NCBI GenBank assembly: GCA_023213315.1
Contig: JAKCPI010003228.1
Span: 1-64,000, forward strand
Reading direction: 5' to 3'
Source of the DNA: Euborellia annulipes
Taxonomy: Eukaryota; Arthropoda; Insecta; Dermaptera; Anisolabididae
Length of the DNA stretch: 64,000 bases
A program made the position numbers and the translations under genes. The notes under the pieces were generated by a model. That model was not told the origin of the DNA, made no database searches, and saw nothing but the letters and a program-made list of their open reading frames with translations. This document shows, one piece after another, positions 49,363-59,409 of this stretch; the first letter of the stretch is position 1, and every line of letters starts with the position of its first letter.

Positions 49363-49530
49363 CTTGAGGAATGACCAGCAAGAGCATCCAGGTATTCATT
49401 TTTGCACGGGTTTCGGTTCATACGACACCGACACCTCGTACAAGGAAATGAATGGTCCTTAGAGGCTGCAACGGTGGACTCAGATCATTGGTTCCTTTCA
49501 AGTGCCATATGCTCGCTTGGCAGATTTAAT
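49363..49530 (-). other. Possible first exon with signal-peptide start
   Basis: GC-rich, non-repetitive block. On minus, ATG at 49399 gives MNTWMLLLVIPQ followed by the donor CTCAAG|GTTAGC. A hydrophobic start like this would suit the missing 5' end of the cysteine-rich gene, but the exon ends in phase 1 while the next known exon needs phase 0, so an extra exon would be required. Speculative. Confidence 0.25.
49411..49456. repeat. 46-bp exact repeat, copy 1
   Basis: Starts TTTCGGTTCATACGACACCG and ends GGAAATGAATGGT. It recurs without a mismatch at 49857-49902. The two are 446 bp apart in the same orientation with unrelated flanks. Confidence 0.8.
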
Positions 49531-49856
49531 TTCCGAAACACGATCATAGAAATTATCATGATAATCTTCTTGGCAGATGCTCTAAATCGGGAACCCTGCT
49601 ATTTGTAAACCAATAAGTGAAACAATAGGATGGTTAAAATAACAATTTATAGTAAAAGAAAACTTTTTTAAATTGCCCTTAATGGAATAGGATTATCATA
49701 TAATAACATGGGAGGAGCTGAAATTATCCACTGGAATAGAGAACCTGCATTTTTTTTCAACAATAATTGATTTATGTTTTTAGTATTCTCTGTGAATAAT
49801 TCCGGTAAAAAAAAAGAGAGTGGATCACGAAATGAAAATATATTTTTTTCAATTAA

Positions 49857-49902
49857 TTTCGGTTCATACGACACCGACACCTCGTACAAGGAAATGAATG
49901 GT
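49857..49902. repeat. 46-bp exact repeat, copy 2
   Basis: Identical to 49411-49456. Perfect identity in an otherwise decayed region indicates a very recent copy. Confidence 0.8.
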
Positions 49903-50339
49903 GCATAATATTGAAAAGATCTTTTTTTTTATAATTAAATCGTTTTGGACAAAAAGGTGAATAGTGTTATAGTCTATATTTATTTATCTGAAGCACTTTT
50001 TAAAAAATAGGCAAAACTTTCTCACTCTTGCAACATCCTGGGAATATGAGATATGGCTGCCGTAGCACATATTCCTTAATGAGTATGCAAGTCATGTTTT
50101 TTCATTTTTTTTAGGTTATGTCGTTTATATATATATAAATAAAAATCGTTTTCATTAATTATGATACAAGTAAAAAAGAAAAATGTTTCTCAAGTTATAG
50201 GTGTCACCAGCGGGTCATTTTTCCATTCAATTGTAATTAAAGAGACGAGTAAAAAATTTTATATTAATATAATAAATCATTATCAGGTTTTTCCTATAAA
50301 AACAGACGTTAAAATTTAACATCATAAATTGGATGTTAA

Positions 50340-50610
50340 AAAGTAAAATAATAAAACTAGCGTTAAAAATGATATTCTTTAAAGCAAGTTTTAACAGCGA
50401 CGTTAATATTTTAATTTTTAGCACCAGGTGTTAACGATCTATATGAAGATAGCTATGTTTTCTGCTTGATCGTGTTTTAACACCCCTCGATAATCCAAGC
50501 GCATTTACTAACTTGTTATTTTCAATCTAATAGGCCTATCTGACACACCAGCGTTAAAAATGCTATTCTCTAAACAAAGTTTTAACAGTCACATTAACAT
50601 GTTGCTTTTA
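50340..50610 (+). repeat. Direct repeat with GCGTTAAAAATG blocks
   Basis: 50352-50415 and 50549-50605 share GCGTTAAAAATG, TATTCT and AGTTTTAACAG, spaced about 200 bp apart, in a GTTAA-rich tract. Unknown repeat. Confidence 0.5.
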
Positions 50611-50764
50611 TCTCAAAATTATAACCTTACTTTTAGATTAAAGACGCCATTTTTATACTTAAATACGGCGTTAAAATATTAAAGGCACCCCTTAGACATG
50701 ACAAATTTTTAACACTATTGACTGAATGTTAACGCTTTGGGGTTAAAGTTTGTTTTTGTTTACA

Positions 50765-51545
50765 GAATACACAGCACGCAACTTTCTCTTATTCACGGTA
50801 ATTAAAAATTGTGCACTGTCCCAACAGATTTGTGTGTAAAAATATATTTAGATTCCAGAAGTACAATAGAGTCCAAGATGTAAAATTTAAAGACAGAAAA
50901 ATATTCAAGTTTGGTTACTTGTCAAATATTTCTCCTATCTTTCCTATGAAGTACAAGAGAAAAGTGCGCGCTTCAAACAATTTTGAGGACAAAATGAGAA
51001 TATACATTTTAAAGAGCACCTAAAAAATTGATTTTTTTTTTTAATTTAAAAAAATAATTGAAAGGTGAAAAAAAAATTATATATTTCCTGGGTTTGGTCC
51101 TAGGGAAAAAAAAAAAAAAAAAAATATTTTTATTTAAAGGGGGTGGGGGGGAAAGAAAAAGGGGGATCCGTACCTAATTTTTTTAAATAAAAAAATATTT
51201 TTTTTGAATGGTGAATTTTAATCAAAATCGAAAGAGCAAATTTAGAGGAAATCTTGAAAGAGAAAAAAATGAAAAAGTACATTACATTGGTAAAGAACTA
51301 GGCTAGTACTTTTTAGCTGAATTTATTTAAAAGTATTTTCGCGTCTGAGAGAGGTACCTAAGTTAATAATAAAATGTCAACCTCATAGCTCATTTCCTTC
51401 ATGCTTTATTATATCAGTGACATATTATTTTGCGGGACCCACATTTTTGGACTCAGCGGGTCTCAAAACGTTGAAAATCTTTGCATCGAATTTTCGATAT
51501 GAAAGCAATACTTCCTTTCTTTATACTAACATATATGTAAAAACG
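50765..51545 (+). repeat. Family R repeat, copy 5
   Basis: Hairpin part (CACGCAACTTTCTCTTATTC ... CAACAGATTTGTGTG), AAAAAGTACATTAC, GCTAGTACTTTTTAGC, GTCAACCTCATAGCTCATTT and GCGGGACCCACATTTTTGGA, ending near ACTTCCTTTCTTTATACTAA. An A-rich insert at 51050-51180 interrupts it. Confidence 0.6.
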
Positions 51546-51609
51546 TCGACATTCATTTTGTTTATATTCATATACTGGGTACACTTAGATATACGATAGA
51601 AGGGGTAGA

Positions 51610-52330
51610 ATGGAAATAATGCAAGTCAACTGGCATTTAAGTATTACATAAACAAATTTTCGACAATCTTCGACTCCACAATAATAAGCAAATCGTTAAA
51701 CTGATTAATTGGCGAATTAAAAGATAAAAATTGTTTAGTTCGTGGTTTTCGAAATAATTTTTTTTTTTTCTAAGATTAACAAGTCAAAAAAGTGATGCGA
51801 GTTAATTCGCTCGACACAGTGCACACAAGTCTGTTATATGAACCAGAATCGCGTCACTAAGTCGCCGTGTCATGCTGTGTTCAATGAGCTCTAGGTGTGA
51901 AGATGGATGCATAATATCCGGGGGTAAATATAAATAAATCGGAATTGATCCATTTTCTAAATTAAAATAAATAAAGAAAAATTAATAAGAGGATAATATA
52001 ATAAATAAAAATTTATTATTTATACTATCTGGTCGAATTTTGTCGTGTTTTAAAAAATGGATCTCACTTTTGTGATGGATTGCAGGACGAGTCAAAGATT
52101 TATCAAAATAAAATTAAATACTTAATGGAAAAAAAGAAGAAAAAAAAAGTATTAATTAATGAGTTGATTATTTATACGTGTTTTATAGCCGTTTAATAGC
52201 ACATACAACATAAATTTGTTGATTATAATCTATAAGAATAAATAAATCTTTAATTAGTTTTTTTTATTTATGATATTTATTTCTCTCTAAAAGCAAATTT
52301 CCAAATGTGTATGAAATTAGTTTTTAGTTA
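51610..52330. other. Intergenic AT-rich DNA
   Basis: No gene or recognised element. Confidence 0.4.
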
Positions 52331-52339
52331 GTTAAAAAA

Positions 52340-52500
52340 AAAAATGGTGTGACTGGCGAAAAGCGCACAACTTTCTTGCTCTTACCGAAGAGAAAGTTGT
52401 GTACTGTGCTTGCCACATCAGATTTTTTGTGTCGAGATATATTTAGTTTCCTATAGCAAGTTAGTTCCAAACTTGACCACTTGCGTTTCATAAGTAATAA
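52340..52500 (+). repeat. Family R hairpin end, copy 6
   Basis: AATGGTGTGACTGG, GCGCACAACTTTCTTGCTC and its complement, then CACATCAGATTTTTTGTGTC and GAGATATATTTAGTT. Only the hairpin end and its next 60 bp are present. Confidence 0.65.
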
Positions 52501-52785
52501 AGCCAATTTATTCAGAATTTCCAGAAGGCTCTGAGATTTTAAATTCTTCTTCTTTCTTTGCCGTGTATTATTCCCGGTTGCAGGGTGGGATAAAGGGGTC
52601 TGGGTATGTGTTTTTTTGGACCGGAAGAAATAGAAAAGACAAGCCCGTCGCACGGTCTGACACCTAAATAGAAGGAAGGGACTGACATGTAAAGAATAGA
52701 AGGACTGCCAGTCCCAGCTCGGGTAGCTCGTGGTTGCCATTCACGTACCCACAAGTTGTGGGCCCCTGAGCAAGTGAGGTTTTAA

Positions 52786-53010
52786 ATGTTGACTGCTTGA
52801 AATAAAGTATGGTTATTTTTAAAAATTTTAATCTCATATTTGGATATTTTATACACAGTAGAGAATCCTAAATAAATACAAAATTTCATAAGAATTGGAA
52901 AAACTTTTTTAAAATGTGTAAAAAGTTCCAAAGGGGACCCCCTTTGAATCGAAATTAGCAGGCGTGCCCCATAGGGATTTAACATTGCCTCCATGGAACG
53001 AAGAGCCGTG
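52786..53010 (+). repeat. About 230-bp direct repeat, copy 1
   Basis: ATGTTGACTGCTTGAAATAA ... TTTATACACA ... AAAAAGTTCCAAAG ... GAATCGAAATTAGCA ... ATAGGGATTTAACATTGCCT. Highly similar to 55559-55790 in the same orientation. Unknown class. Confidence 0.7.
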
Positions 53011-53091
53011 AAAAATTGTTTAATCAAACTTATTTTGAACAAGAAATTAAAACGCTGGAGGTATTTTCAGGCCAAATTTTAATACCACTAT

Positions 53092-53138
53092 ATAGTCGAC
53101 GTTTCGGGAGACTACACGCCTCCTTCATCAGGACTAAT
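53092..53138 (-). ncRNA. Hammerhead ribozyme-like motif, left arm
   Basis: On minus: TAGTC (stem I), CTGATGA (53125-53131), stem II GGAG..CTCC, GAAAC, GTC, then GACTA closing stem I. All conserved core bases are present. Confidence 0.8.
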
Positions 53139-53366
53139 GTGGTTTTAAACAATCAACCTCACTGGTTTAGTCATAAGAGAAAAATAGTCAACTTCGCCTG
53201 CTGGTAATAGAAAGGCATTCATGAGGCGAGTTCTCAATATAATAATTATATTGTATTGTATTATATTGAGAACTCGCCTCATGAATGTCTTTCTTTTACC
53301 AGCAGGCGAAGTTGGACTATATTTTTCTTATGACTAAACCAGTGAGGGTTGATTGTTTAAAACCAC

Positions 53367-53412
53367 ATTAGTCCTGATGAAGGAGGCGTGTAGTCTCCCG
53401 AAACGTCGACTA
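53367..53412 (+). ncRNA. Hammerhead ribozyme-like motif, right arm
   Basis: Plus-strand twin: TAGTC, CTGATGA (53374-53380), stem II GGAG..CTCC, GAAA (53400-53403), CGTC, GACTA. Same stems as in the left arm. Confidence 0.8.
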
Positions 53413-54085
53413 TATAGTGGTATTAAAATTTGGCTTGAAAATACCTCCAGCGTTTTAATTTCTTGTTCATCGATCTGCACCAGGCTTTCCTAATCATCAA
53501 TTGTCAAACTTATTTTGACTAATTTATAGAATGTTTTTATAAATTAATAAAAATTCGATATGAATTTTTTATTAAGAGTTTGAATATTGTTAGTTTTGCA
53601 GATTACATGTGTTTCCCACCATCAACTTATTAGCCATTCATCTGGTTCTCAGAACTTCGATTTGCATCGAGCACTAACTTATTCAACGGATGACACAAAA
53701 GATGTTTTTTTTATTTTAGACGATGTTTTGCATATAAAATTTCACTAGAAAAAAAAAAAATTATTTATTATTGAAACAATTTATGTAAATAGAAGTTTTA
53801 AGTAATCTGGTGGATAAGAGTCTGAAACCGAAACTTGAAATTACAAAAAAAAAACTTGACATTCAATTTTTATCCTTTTCGTTCCCACACTACGGGGTTG
53901 GTTCAAGAAAAAGGAGGATTCGATCGAGAGAAAATACAACCTAGTAGTTTTTGGCGTGAAAACGTCTTACAATGAATGTATAGGGAGGGGCCAGTTAGGG
54001 AGGCATGTAAGAAAAACTTGGATAAAAGCGAAAGCAAAATTGCTCGGAAAACTCCTTTGTCTTAAGAGGTATAATTATTTTTAAT

Positions 54086-54185
54086 CAGGGGCAGGATGGA
54101 AAACTTTGGTTCCGCAAAGGAAAAAATGTTCCGCAGAAAAATTTTTGAGTTCAGGCCCCGAAAAAAATTTCTATATTCGCCCCTG
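54086..54185. mobile_element. hAT-like MITE, 100 bp
   Basis: Begins CAGGGGCAGGAT and ends ATTCGCCCCTG. Flanks TTTTTAAT and TTTTGAAT match at 7 of 8. Short, but with the right ends for hAT. Confidence 0.6.
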
Positions 54186-54599
54186 TTTTGAATATACGGT
54201 TAGAGAGTCTTTAGCTAAAGATTTCACCATGTATTCTCTTCCTATTATTTCATTTTTTGTGAGAGGGGCGGGAAATTCTTATTTGAAGTTTTAAACCATT
54301 GTAGATCCCAAATGGCTAATCAGATCAGACTAAATTTGATGTCAATTTGTGCGGAAAGATTTTTTTAAACCCCATTTTTTAAGCAAGAAATTATCGAAAA
54401 ATCGCCATTATTCCGCAATGGACCATAAAATCTACATTAAATCTAAATATCTTTTTAGAAAGATTGGTTTAATACCCCCTCCCCACGGTTTTTTTATATA
54501 TGACGTCATTTTGGCAAAATTTTTTTAGCTAATTGATTATAGATGGCGGTAAGATTTTTTTCTAAGGATCGTCGGCCAAAAATAAAAATAACTTTGAGT

Positions 54600-54812
54600 A
54601 TTATTCGGCGTATTTGGAAATGTTTCGATCCCAGTGAGATGGAATCATCCTCAGTAGCTATAAGCTATTTGATTATAAAATTTTCTTTCATGGAATGCTT
54701 ATCTGCTTTGTCATATTGGATGGGAGTTTGTACGATTTGCAAAACATCTGTTGCTTGTACTGAGGATGATTTCATCTCACTGGGATCAAAATATTTACAA
54801 ATCAAAGGATAA
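54600..54812. mobile_element. Palindromic element with hammerhead-like core
   Basis: Arms 54611-54656 and 54757-54801 pair (TGAGATGGAATCATCCTCAG). On minus the left arm gives CTGAGGA, stem II GAT..ATC, GAAACAT; the right arm has lost GAAA. Read on plus it appears as an 89-codon open frame, which is a by-product. Confidence 0.5.
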
Positions 54813-54829
54813 TATGCAAAGTTCCTTAG

Positions 54830-55550
54830 AAAAATTACATTTTTTTTTTCCTAGCCTAGTAGTATTGTAGTAGCCTTAATAATTCGTGGTCGATATCAAA
54901 TGTGAGCTTCTGAGTGAATTTGGGAAGTTTTATTAAATAATAAACTAAAAGTTATTTAACAGGACAAAGCTACTGACGATTAGTCTAATTGAAAATACAG
55001 TTCTAACATTGATAAGGGTCACCAGTTTACTAGAACAGTTATTGATTATCAGATTAATTAATAGTGAATGATTTCTATTTGTAGTCTCTTCCTGCTTAAA
55101 AAAAACAGTCAATCATTATATATATTACTACGTTACGTTTTGTATTCATTATGAAAAGAGGGAGGAGGAAAACATAGTAAACAAATTCCCCCTCCTCAAG
55201 AGGGAGTGCTATCCCCACTCTATCTAATTCCCCCACTCCGGCCATGTGTATATTTCAAAATGACATTGAAATTCGTCATTCATTATTTCTCATTCGCACT
55301 TAGAATTCTAAAACAAAAGCTTTATTGAGGAATTAGGGATTAATGAATATTCTTTTTACGTGACAAAACAAAACAAAATATATTTCTAATATCATTAGAA
55401 AAATGTGATAGTGAACAATCACCAAAATTGTTTAATTAGAAATAATTAAAATAAATAAAGGAAATATAGATAATTTTTAAGGAGAGATGACTTGAAAAAG
55501 TAAAAAAGTCAATTGATTCAAAATTTCCATAGGCTCTGTGTATTTCAATT
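54830..55550. other. Intergenic DNA
   Basis: No gene or transposon end recognised; G-rich and C-rich short stretches at 55155-55245 are unassigned. Confidence 0.35.
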
Positions 55551-55558
55551 GTATTTTG

Positions 55559-55790
55559 TATGTTGACTGCTTGAAATAAACTATGGTTATTTTTCAAAAT
55601 TTTAATCTCATATTGGGATATTTTATACACAATAGAGAATCCTATATAAATACAAAATTTCATAATTGGAAAAAACTTTTTAAAATCTGTAAAAAGTTCC
55701 AAAGTAGACCCCCTTTTGAATCGAAATTAGCATGCGAATCACCATAGGGATTTAACATTGCCTCTATGGAAGGAAGAGCCGGAAATGAAT
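55559..55790 (+). repeat. About 230-bp direct repeat, copy 2
   Basis: Second copy of 52786-53010. Immediately followed by family R internal sequence, which hints that the 230-bp piece belongs to a larger dispersed element. Confidence 0.7.
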
Positions 55791-55819
55791 TTGTAAAGTC
55801 AGTAAAGTGTAGGGGCCTA

Positions 55820-56640
55820 CTTCACGAACTCACCGAACTTTTCACGAAAAATTTTACTAATATACTTTTTAAAGAATATCTAAAAAATAGTCGATTTATG
55901 AATTTTAATCAAAATCGTTGGAGCCAATTATGAGAAAATTTTCCCTATGAAGTACAAGAGTAAAGTGTGTTTCAAACAATTTTGAGAGAAAAATAATATA
56001 CATTTTAAAGATAAGAGCATTTAAAAAATAATTGTTTAATGAATTTTAATTAAAATCGATAAAAGATTTAAGAAAATCGAAAAAAAAAAAAAAAAACTAA
56101 AAAAGTACATCAATTACTAGTATTCTTTGACAAATTTTATTCAAAATCTTCGATTGACCTCCGACATGTATACTTAGCTAAAGTATAAAATTTGCGTATC
56201 GAGAGTTGTATAATCTTCGAGTTATTCTGTTAACATGTATTTTTTAATATTTCACTTGAAATTTATTAAATTTGTTGTGAAAAAGGCTAAAATTCACGCT
56301 AAAAAGGAAACCCTCTCTTTGAATGGCAATTTTAAGAAAAGCAATAAAACAGACATTTAAAAACAATAAAATCTTTTTTCATAGAAATTTAGCTAAATGT
56401 TTTGATATTTTAATTGGAATTGATCTTCTGAGAATTCAGGATTTTTTATCAATAAATTTAATGAATTTCAAATGAAATATCAAAAAAGTGAGTTATGGGA
56501 ATTACTCAAAAACGAAAAAACTCCCGATACCCAAATTTTATACTTAAGCAAAGTATACATGTAGCATGCGTCTTGAGGGATTTCAATCAAATTGGCTAAA
56601 GAGTACTAGTACTTTACTGATGTATTTTTCCCTACTATTG
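55820..56640 (+). repeat. Family R fragments, copy 7
   Basis: Words shared with copies 2-5: CGAAAAATTTTACTAATATA, TTATGAATTTTAATCAAAAT, AGTACAAGAGTAAAGTGTG and AGTACTAGTACTTTACTGAT. Rearranged, with no terminal hairpin. Confidence 0.5.
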
Positions 56641-56649
56641 AAATTGTAT

Positions 56650-58250
56650 TTATATGACAATTAATGGATAATTGGCGATTGAGGCGATTAAAAAATTAAA
56701 TATTCCTTGATGGAATTCAAAATAACACGAGTGCTTTGAGACACCAAAGGACCCAATTAAGCATTACGTAAGCAAATGGGAGGGGAGAGGGGGTTTAGGA
56801 GATATTTTTTGTTGCTAGTTAAAATCGTTCCGTTAAAGTATTGTTTAAAAAAAAATCGAAAACTGAACTGAAGCTACCAAATTGCGTTTTGAGGTCCCCA
56901 AAATCCATTTAATAATGGGCAAAGTTGATCTGTCGGCTTATTAAGACGATTTATTTTTTAGTGGTAACATTTTTGGGTATTTGGACTTTAAAATGCTTAC
57001 ATACGGAGATTATTAATCCCGTGTGAGCAAAAGTAAGCAAATGTGATACCCCTCCCCCCTTAATGATCCTTACGTGTTATTTAATAGCCCCAAATAAACA
57101 ATGTATATGCACTATTATAGATATCTCTGGACTTTTATGTTGCATAAAAAATTAAACTGAATCCTTCTCTATTGAGATAAAAAATCGATTTCCAAGCATG
57201 AGAACTAAAAACACAATAGTAAGTTGATTATAAATGAAGTAAATACATTCGCAAAAGACGATTCCATTAAAATTTCAAATATTTTAATTTATAAATTGTA
57301 AATTCTTCTTTCATGGTTCAAAAAAAAAAATTAAGTTGTATTATTTCTTTTAAATTTAGCAGTATATACTTATATTCAGCATGAAATTAATATATTAAAA
57401 AAAAGCTCTAGAATCTTAAAAAAAAAATTTATTGAAAACAACTATAAATAGATCATTCATACTAAATTGTCTTTAGAAGCTATCAGAAAGAATCTTAAGG
57501 AAAATTGGAATCACGAAGAAAAGCAATTTAGCCGGCAAGAAGTGAGAAAATAAAAATAGTATTCCGGAACTAGGCCCAGAACAAGTAATCAAAATTCAAG
57601 AATAATATGAAAAAAAAAAAAAGTTTATGACAAGACAATAGACACCGCGTTCCGACTATTCATTATTTGGAAAATGAATCCTCGTTTCTAAAAGCCACCA
57701 AATGGAATTATGGTTAACAATATGGAAGAATCTGCACAATCATTTTTAAGTAAATAATCTATAAAAATAGGTTTCGAGGGCGTCAATGGGTTTGAAAGAA
57801 TCTTTAGATTAATGATCGAGTCAGATGAAAGTGCGTCAGTTGACATTTAATTGATCTCAACATCAAAAATATCATTATTTTTTTGTGCACTAATTAATTT
57901 TATAAATTTACTTTTTGAAAAATATTAATAAAAAAAAAAATAGTGGTTAATTAATTTCTCATTTTATAGATGATGAGACAGATTTGTTATACAATGGAAA
58001 AAAAAACAAACAATACTTATGAAAATTGATATTATTTTTTTTTTCACGAGTTGTTTAGTTAATTTCAATATTAATATCAGAATTAGAAGATGACTATTTA
58101 AAAAAATAAATACTTTCTCAATAAAATATTCCTAGCCGGACTTTTGATTTCCTTATATATACTGACAACACGTGCGTAAAACCCGTTAGTGTTTATGATT
58201 CTTTAATTTTTTTATAATGTTAATTTTAACACCAATGATTTTTTTTTTTT
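56650..58250. other. Intergenic AT-rich DNA
   Basis: No gene, repeat or transposon end that I can support. Confidence 0.4.
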
Positions 58251-58266
58251 AATGAAAAAATTTAAT

Positions 58267-58641
58267 GGTTAAAATAAGGAAACTAGTGTTTTCTTTCTTG
58301 AACAAAAAGTGACAGGTAGTATGTCGTTTGGTATACTTATGATATAAAACGAATAATTTTCATTAATGTTTGTTTTTTGGTTTACAATCATGTTTCGGCC
58401 AGCATGAGAGCCATCATCAGAACTGAAAAAAAATACATATGTAATAGTCTGAAGACATAATATTTAGTAAAAAAAAGAATCAGCACCAGTAAACCAAAAA
58501 ATAAACATTATTGAAATTTATTCGTTTTTAATATCATAATTATACCAAACGACATACTACCTGTCACTTTTTGTCCAAGAAAGAAAATACTAGTTTCCTT
58601 ATTTTATCTGTATAAATTTGGACTGCATCCACCATTTTATC
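58267..58641 (+). mobile_element. Palindromic element with hammerhead, 12-bp TSD
   Basis: Arms about 58267-58380 and 58490-58607 pair (GACAGGTAGTATGTCGTTTG). A tail of about 34 bp (..GGACTGCATCCACC..) follows. AAAAAATTTAAT and AAAAAATATAAT flank it (11 of 12). A hammerhead core lies on minus at 58388-58424. Confidence 0.75.
58388..58424 (-). ncRNA. Hammerhead-like motif
   Basis: On minus CTGATGA (58414-58420), stem II GGC..GCC, GAAAC (58391-58395), then ATG in place of GTC/GUH; the cleavage-site triplet differs from the usual form, so activity is uncertain. One copy only, in the spacer between the arms. Confidence 0.55.
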
Positions 58642-58740
58642 AAAAAATATAATACAGATTTAATAAGGAATAAGCGGTATTTCAGGATTTATATGTTTAT
58701 TCCCTAGTTGCTAAGTTCAATACAAAAACATAAACGTAAA

Positions 58741-59039
58741 TGTAACAGTATATATTAATAATCTGAAGCGAAAATTAATTATAATCAAATTTCTTCAATA
58801 TAGGAACACAAAATCAACAAGTTGGCTTGGAAATTAGAGAGGCAGTTAGTTGCTCTGTGAAACAGCTTTCTGGTTGTACGACTATGCTCTGTGGGCGGGG
58901 CTACGCAGCAGTTGAAAGGCGAAGAGAGTAGGTATACCACTGTCCCTTCAAACAGTCATAAATAGACCCTTTTGTGCTGTGCCCAGTCGGTAACCTCGCT
59001 TGAATTCAAGATCCTTCCTTATGATTAATATATACAACA
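58741..59039 (-). mobile_element. LTR of a Ty3/gypsy-type element
   Basis: 299 bp with TG...CA ends and inverted near-identical termini (TGTTGTATATATTAAT and ATTAATATATACTGTTACA on minus). On minus it is preceded by the purine tract CGAGGGGGAGAAT (a polypurine tract) and integrase-like coding remains. The partner LTR is not seen in the window. Confidence 0.65.
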
Positions 59040-59044
59040 ATTCT

Positions 59045-59400
59045 CCCCCTCGAATTTCGTTTTAATAACGTGGCGTCTCCAAATCACTCCGTTATCCATT
59101 AATAATTTATAATTCTCCTTCCTTTCCTATCACTCTTCCGAAACACCATTTTTCGGATATATTGTTGGAGTAATTTTTTGCTTGGATTCGATCTCCAATT
59201 TGGAATTGCCTCATAAGTGAAAAGCCAGGAATTAAATTTTTACTCTCTTCATTTAGGAAATCTTAATTCGTCCAAACATTATTTCATATGAAGAACTTCC
59301 TTTGCAGTTTGGAGCCTTCCTGAGTTGCATTAAAAGTCGAAGGATTTTAGTTTCATTAGAAACTTTCTACAACTTTTAGGGAAGGAAAGTATAAGAACCC
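59045..59400 (-). pseudogene. Degenerate Ty3/gypsy integrase C-terminus
   Basis: Minus-strand frames give APNCKGSSSYEIMFGR (compare the xxGxSPAELLFGR of integrases), then FQIGDRIQAKNYSNNISEKW and FGRVIGKEGE, with stops between. It runs straight into the polypurine tract and LTR. Endogenous retroelement remnant, no intact protein. Confidence 0.55.
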
Positions 59401-59409
59401 TTCCGCCCC

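Larger units (their letters stand above)
53039..53503 (+). mobile_element. Palindromic element with two intact hammerhead motifs, perfect 15-bp TSD
   Basis: Arms about 53039-53245 and 53255-53470 are near-perfect inverted copies. A unique tail of about 33 bp (CGATCTGCACCAGGC...) follows. The duplication TCAAACTTATTTTGA is perfect (53024-53038, 53504-53518). Each arm has a full hammerhead core. No coding potential. The cleanest example of the class. Confidence 0.9.

Noticed and set aside
54543..54812. 89-codon plus-strand frame MAVRFFSKDRRPK
   Set aside because: Produced by the two arms of a palindromic element; no splice or codon support.
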